Origin: Lithodes maja
Taxonomy: Eukaryota; Arthropoda; Malacostraca; Decapoda; Lithodidae
NCBI GenBank assembly: GCA_037953745.1
Contig: JBAKBP010013005.1
Location: forward strand, 1-64,000
Length of the DNA stretch: 64,000 bases
Reading direction: 5' to 3'
Positions within the stretch are counted from its first letter, which is position 1; every line of letters starts with the position of its first letter. This document shows, piece by piece, positions 44,901 through 53,414 of the stretch. The position numbers and the translations under genes are program-made. The notes under the pieces were generated by a model. The model made no database searches, had not been told where the DNA came from, and saw nothing but the letters and a program-made list of their open reading frames with translations.

Positions 44901-46532
44901 AAAAACATCCTGAGCAGGGTTCGAGCCTCCCAGGTGCTTCTGCATTGGCTGTGCCTCAGCCTCTGACGAACTGCCCCGGGCAAACTCAGAAGGCTTCAGA
45001 GACACACCAATGTTGCAGGCCAAAGACACAGCTGCTGTAGGTGGTTTGCTAGGACAGACTCTTGCAAAGTGCCCCTTTTTATGACATTGATAACACTCTA
45101 ACTCCCCTTTGGGCTTCCCTTGGTACTGGGAAGGGCCCGGCCCCTTCTTAAATGGGACGGTGCTAGTCTTGTGGTCAGTCTTGGTATCATAACTCTTGTA
45201 CTTGTTTGCATAAGATATATTACTAACTCGGGGGGGTGGGGCGTCACGCCCCTTGTTACCTGCCTCACTACGCTGGGCAGACCCGCACCCACGAATTAAT
45301 GATAGCCGGAGGTCAGCCATCTCAGCTGCCTCCTGTAGAGTTTTTGGATTCTTTTCTTTAATAGTTAAAGTCATATCTGCACCAGTACACTTATAAAACT
45401 GCTCGAGCAGAAACAGCTCAGTCAACTGTTCGGCCGTCTCAGCTTTCTCAGAACGTGTCCAGTTTGTAAGTGCATCTTTTAAGTCCCGGGCATGTTCAAG
45501 AAAGGTCGCCTCCCTAGTCTTCGTAACACCCCGAAACTTCAATCGATATGTTTCTGGTTGCAACTTGTGTGCCCGTAGGACAGCTCTCTTCAATTCTGGG
45601 TAGTCAATGCAAGACTCTAAAGGTAGTGCATCATAAGCCTTCAGACCCTTACCCGTAAGTCTTGAGGAGACCAGAGCTGCCCACTTCTCTTCAGGCCAAT
45701 TATGCTCCCTACACTTCTTCTCAAAACGATTAAAAAATTCTGTGACTTCAGTTTCACTAAATGCCGGCACCAATTTGACTAAGTGATACAAGGACTGTTC
45801 TCTTACTTGGCCCTCCCGGCCCATCCGAGTCCCTGTCGACTCTGCACGAGTCTTATCTAAATCTATTTGAGCACAATATTTCTCTGAGTCGTACCTAAGC
45901 TCAGCCTCGTGCCTCCTAACCTCAATCTCATGCCTCCTAGTCTCATTCTCCTGCTTCCTAGACTCAGCCTCAATCTCCTTCTCATGCCTCCTAGACTCAT
46001 TCTCCATCTCCTGCTTCCTAGCCTCATTCTCCATTTTAGCAAGCTCGAGTTTAAATATCATCTCAGGAGACAGGCCGGAAGAGGGAGCTGCCACTACTGA
46101 AGGAGGGGGGGCAAGAACTGGGGAACCACCATACGCACCGCCCGAGGGCACTCCAATCTTCCAATGCTCATCCCTCTGTGGGAGAGTGCTAACCTCCGGC
46201 AACTGAGTGGACGGCACTGTGGGAGTCGAGTGAGAGGGGATCTGGGGAGGAACCCCCCCAAACGCCCTCTCCTCCGAAACCCCATGTCGCCCACGCAACA
46301 CCCAGGAAATCAGCTCCCCCTTGGACATCCCTCCTACATTGGATAGACCCAAAACCTTGGCTATCAGGTGCAAGCCATAAACATTCACCCCAGTCAGCCT
46401 CTCCTCCGTCACATGGTACTGCTTACTCACAAAAAGTCTAGCATCCTCCTCACTAGTTACTAACGGCACCTCCTCACTTAGCATCTCTCGCTCCTCGTCA
46501 GTACTAGGGCCCGACATACTGAAGTTCACCAA
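41991..46532 (-). CDS. gag-pol: Gag-protease-integrase-(deleted RT/RNase H) polyprotein, copy B
   Basis: 1513 aa, with the same domain order and the same RT/RNase H deletion junction as copy A. The protease DTGAS, the integrase HHCC and the three catalytic acidic residues are intact. Differences concentrate in the coiled-coil segment (about 165-230), where the short Glu/Arg/Lys repeats have been reshuffled with a net loss of two residues. Scattered substitutions lie mainly in Gag (for example YHV preceded by Q in place of R, HKLQPE for YELQPE and GADM for GAEM). From the knuckle onward I see very few changes from copy A, which argues for recent duplication of the locus. Confidence 0.88.
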   Translation of the reverse strand: MVNFSMSGPSTDEEREMLSEEVPLVTSEEDARLFVSKQYHVTEERLTGVNVYGLHLIAKVLGLSNVGGMSKGELISWVLRGRHGVSEERAFGGVPPQIPSHSTPTVPSTQLPEVSTLPQRDEHWKIGVPSGGAYGGSPVLAPPPSVVAAPSSGLSPEMIFKLELAKMENEARKQEMENESRRHEKEIEAESRKQENETRRHEIEVRRHEAELRYDSEKYCAQIDLDKTRAESTGTRMGREGQVREQSLYHLVKLVPAFSETEVTEFFNRFEKKCREHNWPEEKWAALVSSRLTGKGLKAYDALPLESCIDYPELKRAVLRAHKLQPETYRLKFRGVTKTREATFLEHARDLKDALTNWTRSEKAETAEQLTELFLLEQFYKCTGADMTLTIKEKNPKTLQEAAEMADLRLSLIRGCGSAQRSEAGNKGRDAPPPRVSNISYANKYKSYDTKTDHKTSTVPFKKGPGPSQYQGKPKGELECYQCHKKGHFARVCPSKPPTAAVSLACNIGVSLKPSEFARGSSSEAEAQPMQKHLGGSNPAQDVFCDHRGRGCVMWAGRKHGVEVLRDTGASQTLMKNLTGYPINAARVVVVQGINATRSYPLVRLELEVDGVARELDVGIVEKLPVEGVDLLLGNDFAMPASEVLPLVVAERPADVSREEREWVERCQAQPMACAVTRARAAKVSQPSPPSSDQQRNDQQEEAKAGVGFKSFDSAALLGDSVLAPLLSSGVAPGPVIESDEAGHDESPQQQRYEHRERQREQLSIGEGHALLREQLDRLAPSDIRRLQLEDPELQTCANGAVELDEDGDAKPGDFFYLDGILYRRFQDPNRSWKMGSGVVDQLMVPRECRDSLLSLAHDTPLAGHLGVRKTVAALGKLFWWPGMKSHVQSWINSCDICQRVGKPNQVIPKAPLHPIPVIGPPFSKIVVDMVGPLPPTKAGNKFVLTIMDVATRYPDAYPMKNGMAKTVVSNLLWYFSRYGYPEEIQSDQGSNFTSNLFKQTMQQHGIRAVVSSAYHPESQGVLERWHATLKSMLRCYCADNGRDWDLGLPYVLFAAREVPVESLGFSPNELIFGHRVRGPLNMLREIWEGTVPPCSLLKYVFESRERMLKSLEMAGRNLTGSQALMKDRYDRKVKLREFIVGQEVLILLPLVGNPLSAKYTGPYKIVEKISDLDYLVATPDRRKKNQLCHVNLIKEYVRRPSEPLTVPVLACCGRGGEGEGDSQASEEDSWDHHVSADQWAGNSSLRADEAIAHLPEPQFEAIRQLLGLYPTVFAEHPGLTTQAMHDVDVGHHLPFKSIPYRVPPIKLPALRDELEYMLGRGLIEKGTVKWTSPVTLQPKPDGKVRFCIDFRRLNGLTPTNPYPLPRVDDSVDKIGNARFLSKVDLVKGYWQVPLSERAKEVCGFVVDGSTYRCNVVPDGLKNAPATCQSLMNESEKDNDALGHFEIYVPAYGPVGVVYPDHYPLEILDQFHNRNMRLTRWSLRLLVYNLDISHIAGCDNEVACGRSGVYDPG

Positions 46533-46731
46533 AAAATTCTCGAGACAAAAGTGTTAAACTCCCTTATGCAAGCACTAATTACTAAATTAACTGGAGTCTC
46601 TTAAATGCTCTCCTAATTGCCTTACAAAAAAAAATATTCTTCAATATGTACGCTAAAGTACGAACAAACAAATGTTGTACAACTCTGCAAAAAATTATAC
46701 TGTTCACAAAATCCTAAGCAAGGTCGCCATT
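46533..46731 (-). other. Leader and primer-binding site of copy B
   Basis: TGGCGACCTTGC on the - strand at 46,718-46,729, with the same two-base gap to the LTR. Confidence 0.75.
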
Positions 46732-48579
46732 TGTTACGACCGGGCACTCGGGTACACTAGGGCTCTTACACAGGACTCGAGTATGGCTCGCTGCCACAAC
46801 GGAAACACACGATCCCAACCCCAGAGTACTGCCAGCCGAACAAAAAACGCCACTACCCTCCAGAGTTCTATCTGCTATAACGGGGTATACAAGAACTCGG
46901 TACTAGCGTTTCACACAACAGACTAATAACAAGACGGGAGTTATCTAGTCTGGTCAACAATCAAACAAAGAAGAAAGTACTACAACACTAAAGAATAGTG
47001 TTGGCCGAAGCCGAAGTAATCCACCCTTGAACTAAGAACTTAAGAAGTCCTCCACCCTCTACTTCGGATCGGCACTATTACGTTACGTTAAACAATAGTC
47101 CTCGAGCATCAAGCAAGGAATCTTCTGATAAGTTAGATGCTTCTCGAATACTCGTAAGAAGTAAGTATCGGATTTTTGAACAGCAATTTAATGAATAACT
47201 CACTGGTAATTAAAGGCTTTAAATTGACATAAGAAGAATTATAAGAATAAGCAATAGGATATGGCAAACATTAAGAAGAAGTACTCCGACAATGCACTGG
47301 CAATAGCCTACTAAGATTGTGCTCGTGGGCCACTAATCTCTGAAGTAGCTAAGCGTGCCACACATGAAATCAATAGTGCTTAAACAATAATATACATAAG
47401 GAGAAGCTTCAATACTATGCTGTATCTGCTGGTCGAGCAAAGTCTAGCTGGGATATCTAAGGTTAAGAGACAATGGCTGAGCAAGCGGCTCGTAGCCTAG
47501 CGAGGTCCTTAAGACTGTGCGGCCAAATTACGGTAATTGACGGGATGCTCTCTTGAGAGATCCAGATCACTAGTATCTGGTTCTCTCCTGGCGATCCTCT
47601 CAAAGTCAAGCAAATGAGATAGCACAGTGTTGGGTGGCACAGGCAAAAGCCCTCACTCGCAACACAGTGCTAAACTCCCACGGTACACAATCAAAAAGAC
47701 CCCCTAGGCTTCCCACGTCTCCGTTGCAATTGTGCTGGTTCAACCAACCTAGCACTCATAGGAAATCACAACTCGAGGAACCCTATCCCAGTCTAGCATT
47801 ACCTAAACCAGCAGAAAACAGGAACATGAATAATAGTACACAGGGAAATACATATACGAGTGCAACAAACATCAATCAATCCTATTCTAGTTAACCCTTC
47901 CAAAAATAGGCTATCTAACAGGCACTTATCTCGTGAGAACTCAAGCGATAATACTTTGGCTGACTAAATCTGCACCAAAGGGGTCATGGAGGTTAAACAG
48001 GGACGAGAAGAGAAGAAGATAGGCTGTTCAGAGAGTAGAGAAAGTTCACATCAGTCGGAAGAATATGGATAGTTGCAAGGGATATGAGAGGTCGCTTTGC
48101 CTGATGAGTTCTGAGGAAAATGCGGCGGGACCTCCCTTTTTATACTCGGCCCTTTAGTGAGCATAACGCCAACTACTAAGGACCGCCCACTGGCAATCAT
48201 GACGTCATATTCTCTCTCAATCTGGGATCGACAAAGAACTTCCCACGCGCTGAAAGGGAGGAAGGGAGGAGGGAATTAGGCCTACCGGCCCGCGTGGCGC
48301 ACTCACTGACCCCCCGCCACGTAATATCTCTCTCTCTCTCCTCTCATCATTACATACAAGTCCCACACACAATACTTATATCTAATGATATAAAATAGAA
48401 CTCGTTGACTTAGAAGAAAACAAAATACATAATGATAATACTTATAGTACAACGGTTCACATAAACTGAGTTAGGAAACTCTACACAGACTACAGCCAAA
48501 GTTCCTGCCCTGACGATCCTAGCGAGAGTGGGGCCTGACTGGGCGTTCTGTACAGCATGCTCATACTCGACATGCGTCA
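46732..48579 (-). repeat. 5' LTR of copy B
   Basis: About 1,848 bp. It has small indels against the other two LTRs of the tandem, clustered around 47,690-47,850 and 48,110-48,330. The TATA box is at 48,136-48,144. Confidence 0.9.
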
Positions 48580-48775
48580 CAAGTGTTACAAACTCTTGGA
48601 GTGATTCCAGCTTCATGGTGAGGACGTTGATCTTGTTGTAGGCTTCATCTAATTTCACTGTAAAATTCTCTCGTTGCTGGCAGAGCCGGCAGACTTGAAG
48701 ATCGATAGTAGCAAACATGGACTCACCAAACCTACCGGCGCAGTTCGCACAAGCGCGAGGCATGGTGACAGTCAC
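48580..48775 (-). pseudogene. Truncated ORF: Cys-pair zinc-finger-like start plus coiled coil
   Basis: On the - strand an ORF begins MTVTMPRACANC (an alternative start is the inner Met). It has two CxxC pairs 15-20 residues apart (CANC and CRLC), followed by a heptad-rich helix (LDEAYNKINVLTMKLESL). The LTR begins exactly where similarity to a normal protein stops, so the retrotransposon cut the gene. The continuation is not found beyond 32,557. The architecture suits the N-terminus of a LINE ORF1, possibly of the LINE 3 type, but I do not recognise a specific family. A host gene exon cannot be excluded. Confidence 0.5.
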
Positions 48776-48779
48776 TTTC

Positions 48780-49110
48780 TTCAGATCACTTCACTCACTT
48801 AAAAAACAATTCACTCACTTTAAAACACTTCACTCACTTTAAAAACACTTCAATCACTTCAACCTAAAACAAATATGCTGAAATACGCAGAAATAGGTTA
48901 TCAGGGGTGATAACCTAACCGAAAACAAAAATGTTGAGATACGCAGAATTAGGCTTCCAGGGGCGATAGCCTAACAAAAAAAAAAAATTGAAATTGAAAT
49001 ACGCAATAATAGGCTACCAGCGTTGAATAGCCTAACCGAAAATAATAAAATTGAAATTCGCAGAAATAGGCTACCAGGTGTGATAACCTAACCTTAAACA
49101 AATATATGTA
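48780..49110. repeat. CACTT repeats and four stem-loop units
   Basis: 48,780-48,865 holds TCACTTCACTCACTTAAAA repeats. 48,880-49,110 holds four units of about 60 bp, each with GAAATACGCAGAAATAGG-like text. A short inverted repeat follows in each, such as AGGTTATC..GATAACCT and AGGCTACC..AATAGCCT. Confidence 0.75.
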
Positions 49111-50039
49111 TAACAGAATATGTAACTAAATATACAATTCACCAAATAGAGATTATATAAAAATAAAGTGTGACTGCACACAAGGGGTTAATATACTGTG
49201 TCAACAGATGGCCCTGGTGTCACTGTAGCCTAGTAAAGCAGTAGCCTACTCTTTTTAGATAAAAAAAGTGTATCAGTCAAAGGTTATTACAAGATCGTGC
49301 AAGCAACAACTAAAATTACAGATATATACTGTATAGCTACAGTAGGATACTAAATACAATATCTACAAGAGTTAATAATAAAACAGATTGGCTGGTTATA
49401 GGCTAGGCTAGGTTTGGGTTAGGTCAAAAGCTTGGCAGGTTGGGTTAGGCTAGGTTAGTTTGTACAAATACCACCCTTAGCTTAAAGTAAAATCAGTCTG
49501 AGGAGAAAAAGTCAAGAATATATCTAGGGGGAAAAGATAAATGAATGCACTTAAATTTGGTACAAAATTTGCTGGAATTTAATATGTATAATCCCCCAAA
49601 AAGGTTTGTTTACAAAATGGCGTCGGCGTTAGTCTCTGTAGGCAGGTTAGTTAGTAAACAATATTGTTTATTAGCAAATTAATATGCAAAGCTTTACTTA
49701 CATACAAGGCAGTTAAATAGATACTTACTACAGTAGGTAATGGGTAAAATTAGGGGCTACGATTTTATATAAAATAGTAATAAGAGAGCGTTTGTTTACA
49801 AAGCAAAACAAAACAATAGATGGCGCTAGTGGCGCCCTGTCCGAGCAGGAGTCTTGTGATAAACACAAAGTTTATCAGTCAATACACAGCGAAATATCGT
49901 GCGGTGTTACTTACTAAGCTACAGGATGGTTAAACGTGCTCTTAACCACCTTTCATGCACAAGAATGAAGAGGATGAGTAGTTAATACTCAAATTATGAT
50001 CGATATCGTGAGAGCGTTGACAGAGCGTCTGCAGCGTCT
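49111..50039. other. AT-rich spacer
   Basis: No gene recognised. 49,388-49,462 is rich in GGTTAGGCTAGG-like phrases, similar to degenerate arthropod telomeric TTAGG repeats. 49,822-49,836 contains a GGCGCTAGTGGCGCC near-palindrome. Confidence 0.4.
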
Positions 50040-50335
50040 GGCGGTAGCACGGGGTATGGGGGTGGGGGGGGGGAAGTGGAGGATATGATGATGGTGGTGA
50101 GAAGGAGAAAGAAGAAGTTAGGAGGAGAAGGAGGAGGGGGGGAAGTGGAGGAGATGATTACGGTGAGGAGGAGGAGGGGGAAGAAGAAGAAGAAGAAGAA
50201 GAAAAAAAAAGAGTAGGGAGAAGGAGGAGGGAGGAGGAAGAAAACATAAAGGAGGAGGAGAGGGTGTAGGAGGAGGAAAGAAGACAAGATGAGGAGGAGG
50301 AAGGGGAGGAGAGAGAGAGAGAGAGAGAGTGAGTA
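50040..50335 (+). repeat. Purine-rich (GGA)n/(GAA)n tract
   Basis: Nearly all purines on the + strand, with runs of AGGAGG and GAAGAAGAAG and a (GA)n end. The poly-Leu/Pro/Ser frame on the - strand is compositional. Confidence 0.9.
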
Positions 50336-50375
50336 GGTCTATGCTATTATAAGCTGTAGTAGAAGATGACTTACT

Positions 50376-50701
50376 TTAAGGGGAGGTCTCCACTTGAGGG
50401 ATTGTTTTCTTGACCCCTTTCTCCCTCATGTTTAGCCCCATTGCGTTTGATATTATAAAACGTTTGCCCCATTATTTTAGCGATTTTAAGAACTTTCACC
50501 CCATATTAAGACCTTTCGTGCCATTTAGGTGTCGATTTTATCCTGGCGAGCGATAGCGAGCCTGTAATTTAAGAGGAACCGGCCTTCGGCCGGGACATTT
50601 TTCTACCGAAAAATGTACAAATTTATCTTGAAAGGGACTCAAGGGGGTGTAATTTTAAGGTTGATGGAGGTCTAGGGAACAAACTAAATACCTCCCCTTA
50701 A
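50376..50701 (+). repeat. M1 element, copy 5
   Basis: It is complete between TTAA sites, with left end TTAAGGGGAGGTCTCCACTT and right end ATACCTCCCCTTAA. The interior has CCGGCCTTCGGCCGG and ACCGAAAAATGTACAAATTT. Confidence 0.87.
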
Positions 50702-50809
50702 AGAAACAAGGAGAAGTTTAGCAATATAAACAATACGACAAAAAGGAAGCCTACGTATTAATTTGACCTATTTGCACCCCCCCCCCCACCCCACCCCCCT
50801 CTCTTTCCT

Positions 50810-51463
50810 TTAACCCCTTCAGCACCATAACGTAATTTTCACTATAGTCCGGTTAACATTAGACGATTTTCTTTAGTTTATAATGTACCACCACGACTCA
50901 AATGGGTAAATGCGATCTCAATAAACCTTCTTAACCCTCTCACGTTCTTGACGCAATTTTGAGCCTATTGGGGATACTTTAAAGCCTTTGTTACCATCAG
51001 GGGTGTTTAGAAACCTTTAGTTTAGTTACTTCAACCTTTGCAGTTGTCTTTGAGTTAGCTGTGTTGAGCCTATTGGGGATACTTTAAAGCCTTTGTTACC
51101 ATCAGGGGTGTTTAGAAACCTTTAGTTTAGTTACTTCAACCTCTGCAGTTGTCTTTGAGTTAGCTGTGTTGAGCCTATTGGGGATACTTTAAAGCCTTTG
51201 TTACCATCAGGGGTATTTAGAAACCTTTAGTTTAGTTACTTCAACCTCTGCAGTTGTCTTTGGGTTAGCTGTGGGCAGAAAACTAATTTTGGAGAGGTAA
51301 TTATAAGAGTGAGAGAACTCTATTTATTATTGCTAATCTGGCAACCTCTGCGTCATAAAAACGTGAAAGGGTTAATAACATAGGTCCTTCTTAAACTGCC
51401 TAACATCATCTAATGTTAGCCAGAATCAAAGGTAGAAAGGTGTCATGGTGTTGAAGGGGTTAA
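50810..51463 (+). repeat. TTAACCCC-ended element interrupted by a nested element
   Basis: The left end TTAACCCCTTCAGCACCATA and the right end TATGGTGTTGAAGGGG-like..TTAA are imperfect inverted repeats. A second TTAA element sits inside at 50,931-51,375, bordered by a TTAA on each side, which is what an insertion at an internal TTAA would give. Confidence 0.7.
50931..51375 (+). repeat. Nested TTAACCCT-ended element with 105-bp tandem repeat
   Basis: The ends are TTAACCCTCTCACGTT and AACGTGAAAGGGTTAA, with GACGC/GCGTC just inside. It contains three tandem 105-bp units starting at 50,961, 51,066 and 51,171 (GAGCCTATTGGGGATACTTT). The units differ at only a few positions. Confidence 0.8.
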
Positions 51464-51571
51464 ACCTTACAATACTTTAACGATTTTTTCCGCTATATTC
51501 TGTTCAACATCAGACAATTTTATTCAGCTTTGGAAGGCCCTCTGGGAATTGAAGGGGTGGAGATGTCGCAC

Positions 51572-51901
51572 TTAAGGGGAGGTTTCTAGTTTGTTTCCTA
51601 CTCCTCCAGCAATCTTAAAATTTCACCCCCTTGACAAAATAAATTTTTACATTTTTCGGAAGAAAAACTTCCCGGCCGAAGGCCGATTACTCTTAAAATA
51701 CAGGCTCGCTATCGCTCGGCAGGATAAAATCGACACCTAAATGGCACGAAAGGTCTTAAAATTGACAGAATGGGGCGAAAATTCTTAAAAATCACCAAAC
51801 TAATGGGCCAAACGTCTTAAAATCTCATAAGCAAGGGGGCTAGACATGAGGGAGAAAGGGGTCAAGAAAAAAAGGTCCCTCAAGTGGAAATCTCCCCTTA
51901 A
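51572..51901 (-). repeat. M1 element, copy 6 (inverted)
   Basis: Complete in reverse orientation. It has TTAAGGGGAGGTTTCTAG at the left, GGAAATCTCCCCTTAA at the right and the GGCCGAAGGCC palindrome inside. Confidence 0.87.
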
Positions 51902-52000
51902 CCCTCGGACTGCCAAAGTGCCTTCCTAATCTGAGTCAAATCGCCTTATGGGAGCCGGAGTGTAAACCAGAAAAGCCTAGTCCTATACTAAATGGGTTAA
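51898..52000. repeat. Short TTAA-bounded link element
   Basis: 103 bp between the TTAA that ends copy 6 and the TTAA that begins the next element: TTAACCCTCGGACTGCC at the left and CTAAATGGGTTAA at the right. Confidence 0.55.
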
Positions 52001-52633
52001 CCCCTTCTATACCGGCGACGTCCTTTGATTTTATTCTGGCTCCTACTAATTTATTTTATTCACATTAGCAAGGATCTTTAGCAATTATAAGGCTTCGAAC
52101 TATCTCATTCAATCTTTTAACTTGGTGATGGGCTGGTCTATCAGAGTGAGACCTGAGCGATCTCTGCCATACCCGTAGCTTACTCTGACTGTTCCTTTTA
52201 CTTATATATTTTCTAGATCTCAAGTGACGGCGTCTCTTCCGTGGATTGACCTCCCAATCTACCAAGATTGGAAGCCAAAGCGTCACATTTTTCCTTTGCC
52301 CCTCAACTTTCTCTTCATAATTGCTGAGGGGCACAGGGTCCTGGGTGGGGCTTTGGTTTCCCGGGCATTTCCGCACCCTCCTCAGATGCCCGCCATGGAG
52401 TGGCTTCGGTCGCCCAGGCTTTATTGTGGTCGGCAGGGAGGGTTCTGTGGGGGCGCTCGGTTATGGCCTTGGCCTTGCTCGGGGACTTGGGGCTGTTCGG
52501 CCAGGCAGCTTGGGGAACAACAACAACAACAACAACCCTTTTAACTACCACAGATCCTTTCTAAGCTGCATAAAATCATCTAAATATTGCTAGAATTAAC
52601 TATAACACACGTCGCCGGTACAGAAGGGGTTAA
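51997..52633 (+). repeat. TTAA element with 25-bp inverted ends and the GC-rich module
   Basis: The ends are inverted repeats that differ at one base: TTAACCCCTTCT, then A or G, then TACCGGCGACGT. Inside, 52,060-52,520 is homologous to 21,386-21,790 in inverse orientation. It includes an open stretch of about 100 codons (WIDLPIYQDWKPKRHIFPLP) and ends in a (CAA)n run. There is no transposase. Confidence 0.8.
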
Positions 52634-52752
52634 GGGGCTGGATTTGTGGTCTATTAAGGGGCTGGATTTGTGGTCTATTAAGGGGCTGGATTTGTGGTCT
52701 ATTAAGGGGCTGGATTTGTGGTCTATTAAGGGGCTGGATTTGTGGTCTATTA
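52630..52752 (+). repeat. 24-bp tandem repeat, five copies
   Basis: The unit is TTAAGGGGCTGGATTTGTGG plus TCTA. Each unit contains the TTAAGGGG string seen at M1 ends. Confidence 0.92.
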
Positions 52753-52932
52753 ATTAATTTACATTTGAGTTTCCTCGCTAGACCTCCATCAAGCTTGGAA
52801 AAACACCCCCTAGACCCCCTTTCAAGATAAATGTGTACATTTTTCGGTAGAAAAATGTCCCGACCGAGGGCTGGTTCCACTTAGAATTACAGGCTCGTTA
52901 TCGCTCGCCAGGAAAATATCGACACCTAAATA
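52752..52932 (-). repeat. Truncated M1 element
   Basis: It starts within the M1 end region (GTTTCCTCGCTAGACCTCC) and stops after GACACCTAAAT, about half the usual length. Confidence 0.7.
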
Positions 52933-53032
52933 ATAATTGCACTTCCTATTGTTCTGTATTTATTTGCGTTTTATGTATTTAGCCTTCGTGTTTCTCCCTT
53001 GCTTCTCATTTTGATATCTTCAATTGTCATAT

Positions 53033-53357
53033 TTAAGGGGAGGTTTTTAGTTTGGTCTCTAGATATCCATCAAGCTTAAGATTACACCCCCTTGAGCCCC
53101 TTTCAAGATAAATTTGTACATTTTTCGGTAGAAAAATGTCCCGGCTGAAAGCCGGTTCCTCTTAAATTACAGGCTCGCTATCGCTCGCCAGGATAGAATC
53201 GACACCTGAATTGCACGAAAGGTCTTCATATGGGGTGAAAGTTCTTAAAATCGCTAATCTAATGGGGCAAACGTTTTATAATATCAAAAGCAATGGGGCT
53301 AAACATGAGGGAGAAAGGGGTCAAGAAAGAAATCCCCAAGTGGAGATCTCCCCTTAA
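53033..53357 (-). repeat. M1 element, copy 7 (inverted)
   Basis: A complete reverse-orientation copy, very close to copies 5 and 6. The TTAA sites are at 53,033 and 53,354. Confidence 0.87.
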
Positions 53358-53414
53358 CATCATCATACAGTATTGGCTGTTTATATTTCAATCTATATCC
53401 TTTTCCGTTTTACA

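Larger units (their letters stand above)
39647..48579 (-). mobile_element. Gmr1-like LTR retrotransposon family 2, copy B
   Basis: The 5' LTR is 46,732-48,579, the 3' LTR is 39,647-41,500 and the polypurine tract is 41,501-41,510. The body is almost identical to copy A apart from the coiled-coil repeats and scattered substitutions. The 5' LTR carries sequence variants that match copy C's LTR more closely than the middle LTR (for example ACTCGAGGAACCC and AATAATAGTACAC). Confidence 0.88.

Noticed and set aside
49388..49462. True telomeric repeat array
   Set aside because: TTAGG-like words are present but irregular and few. At best it is a degenerate interstitial stretch.
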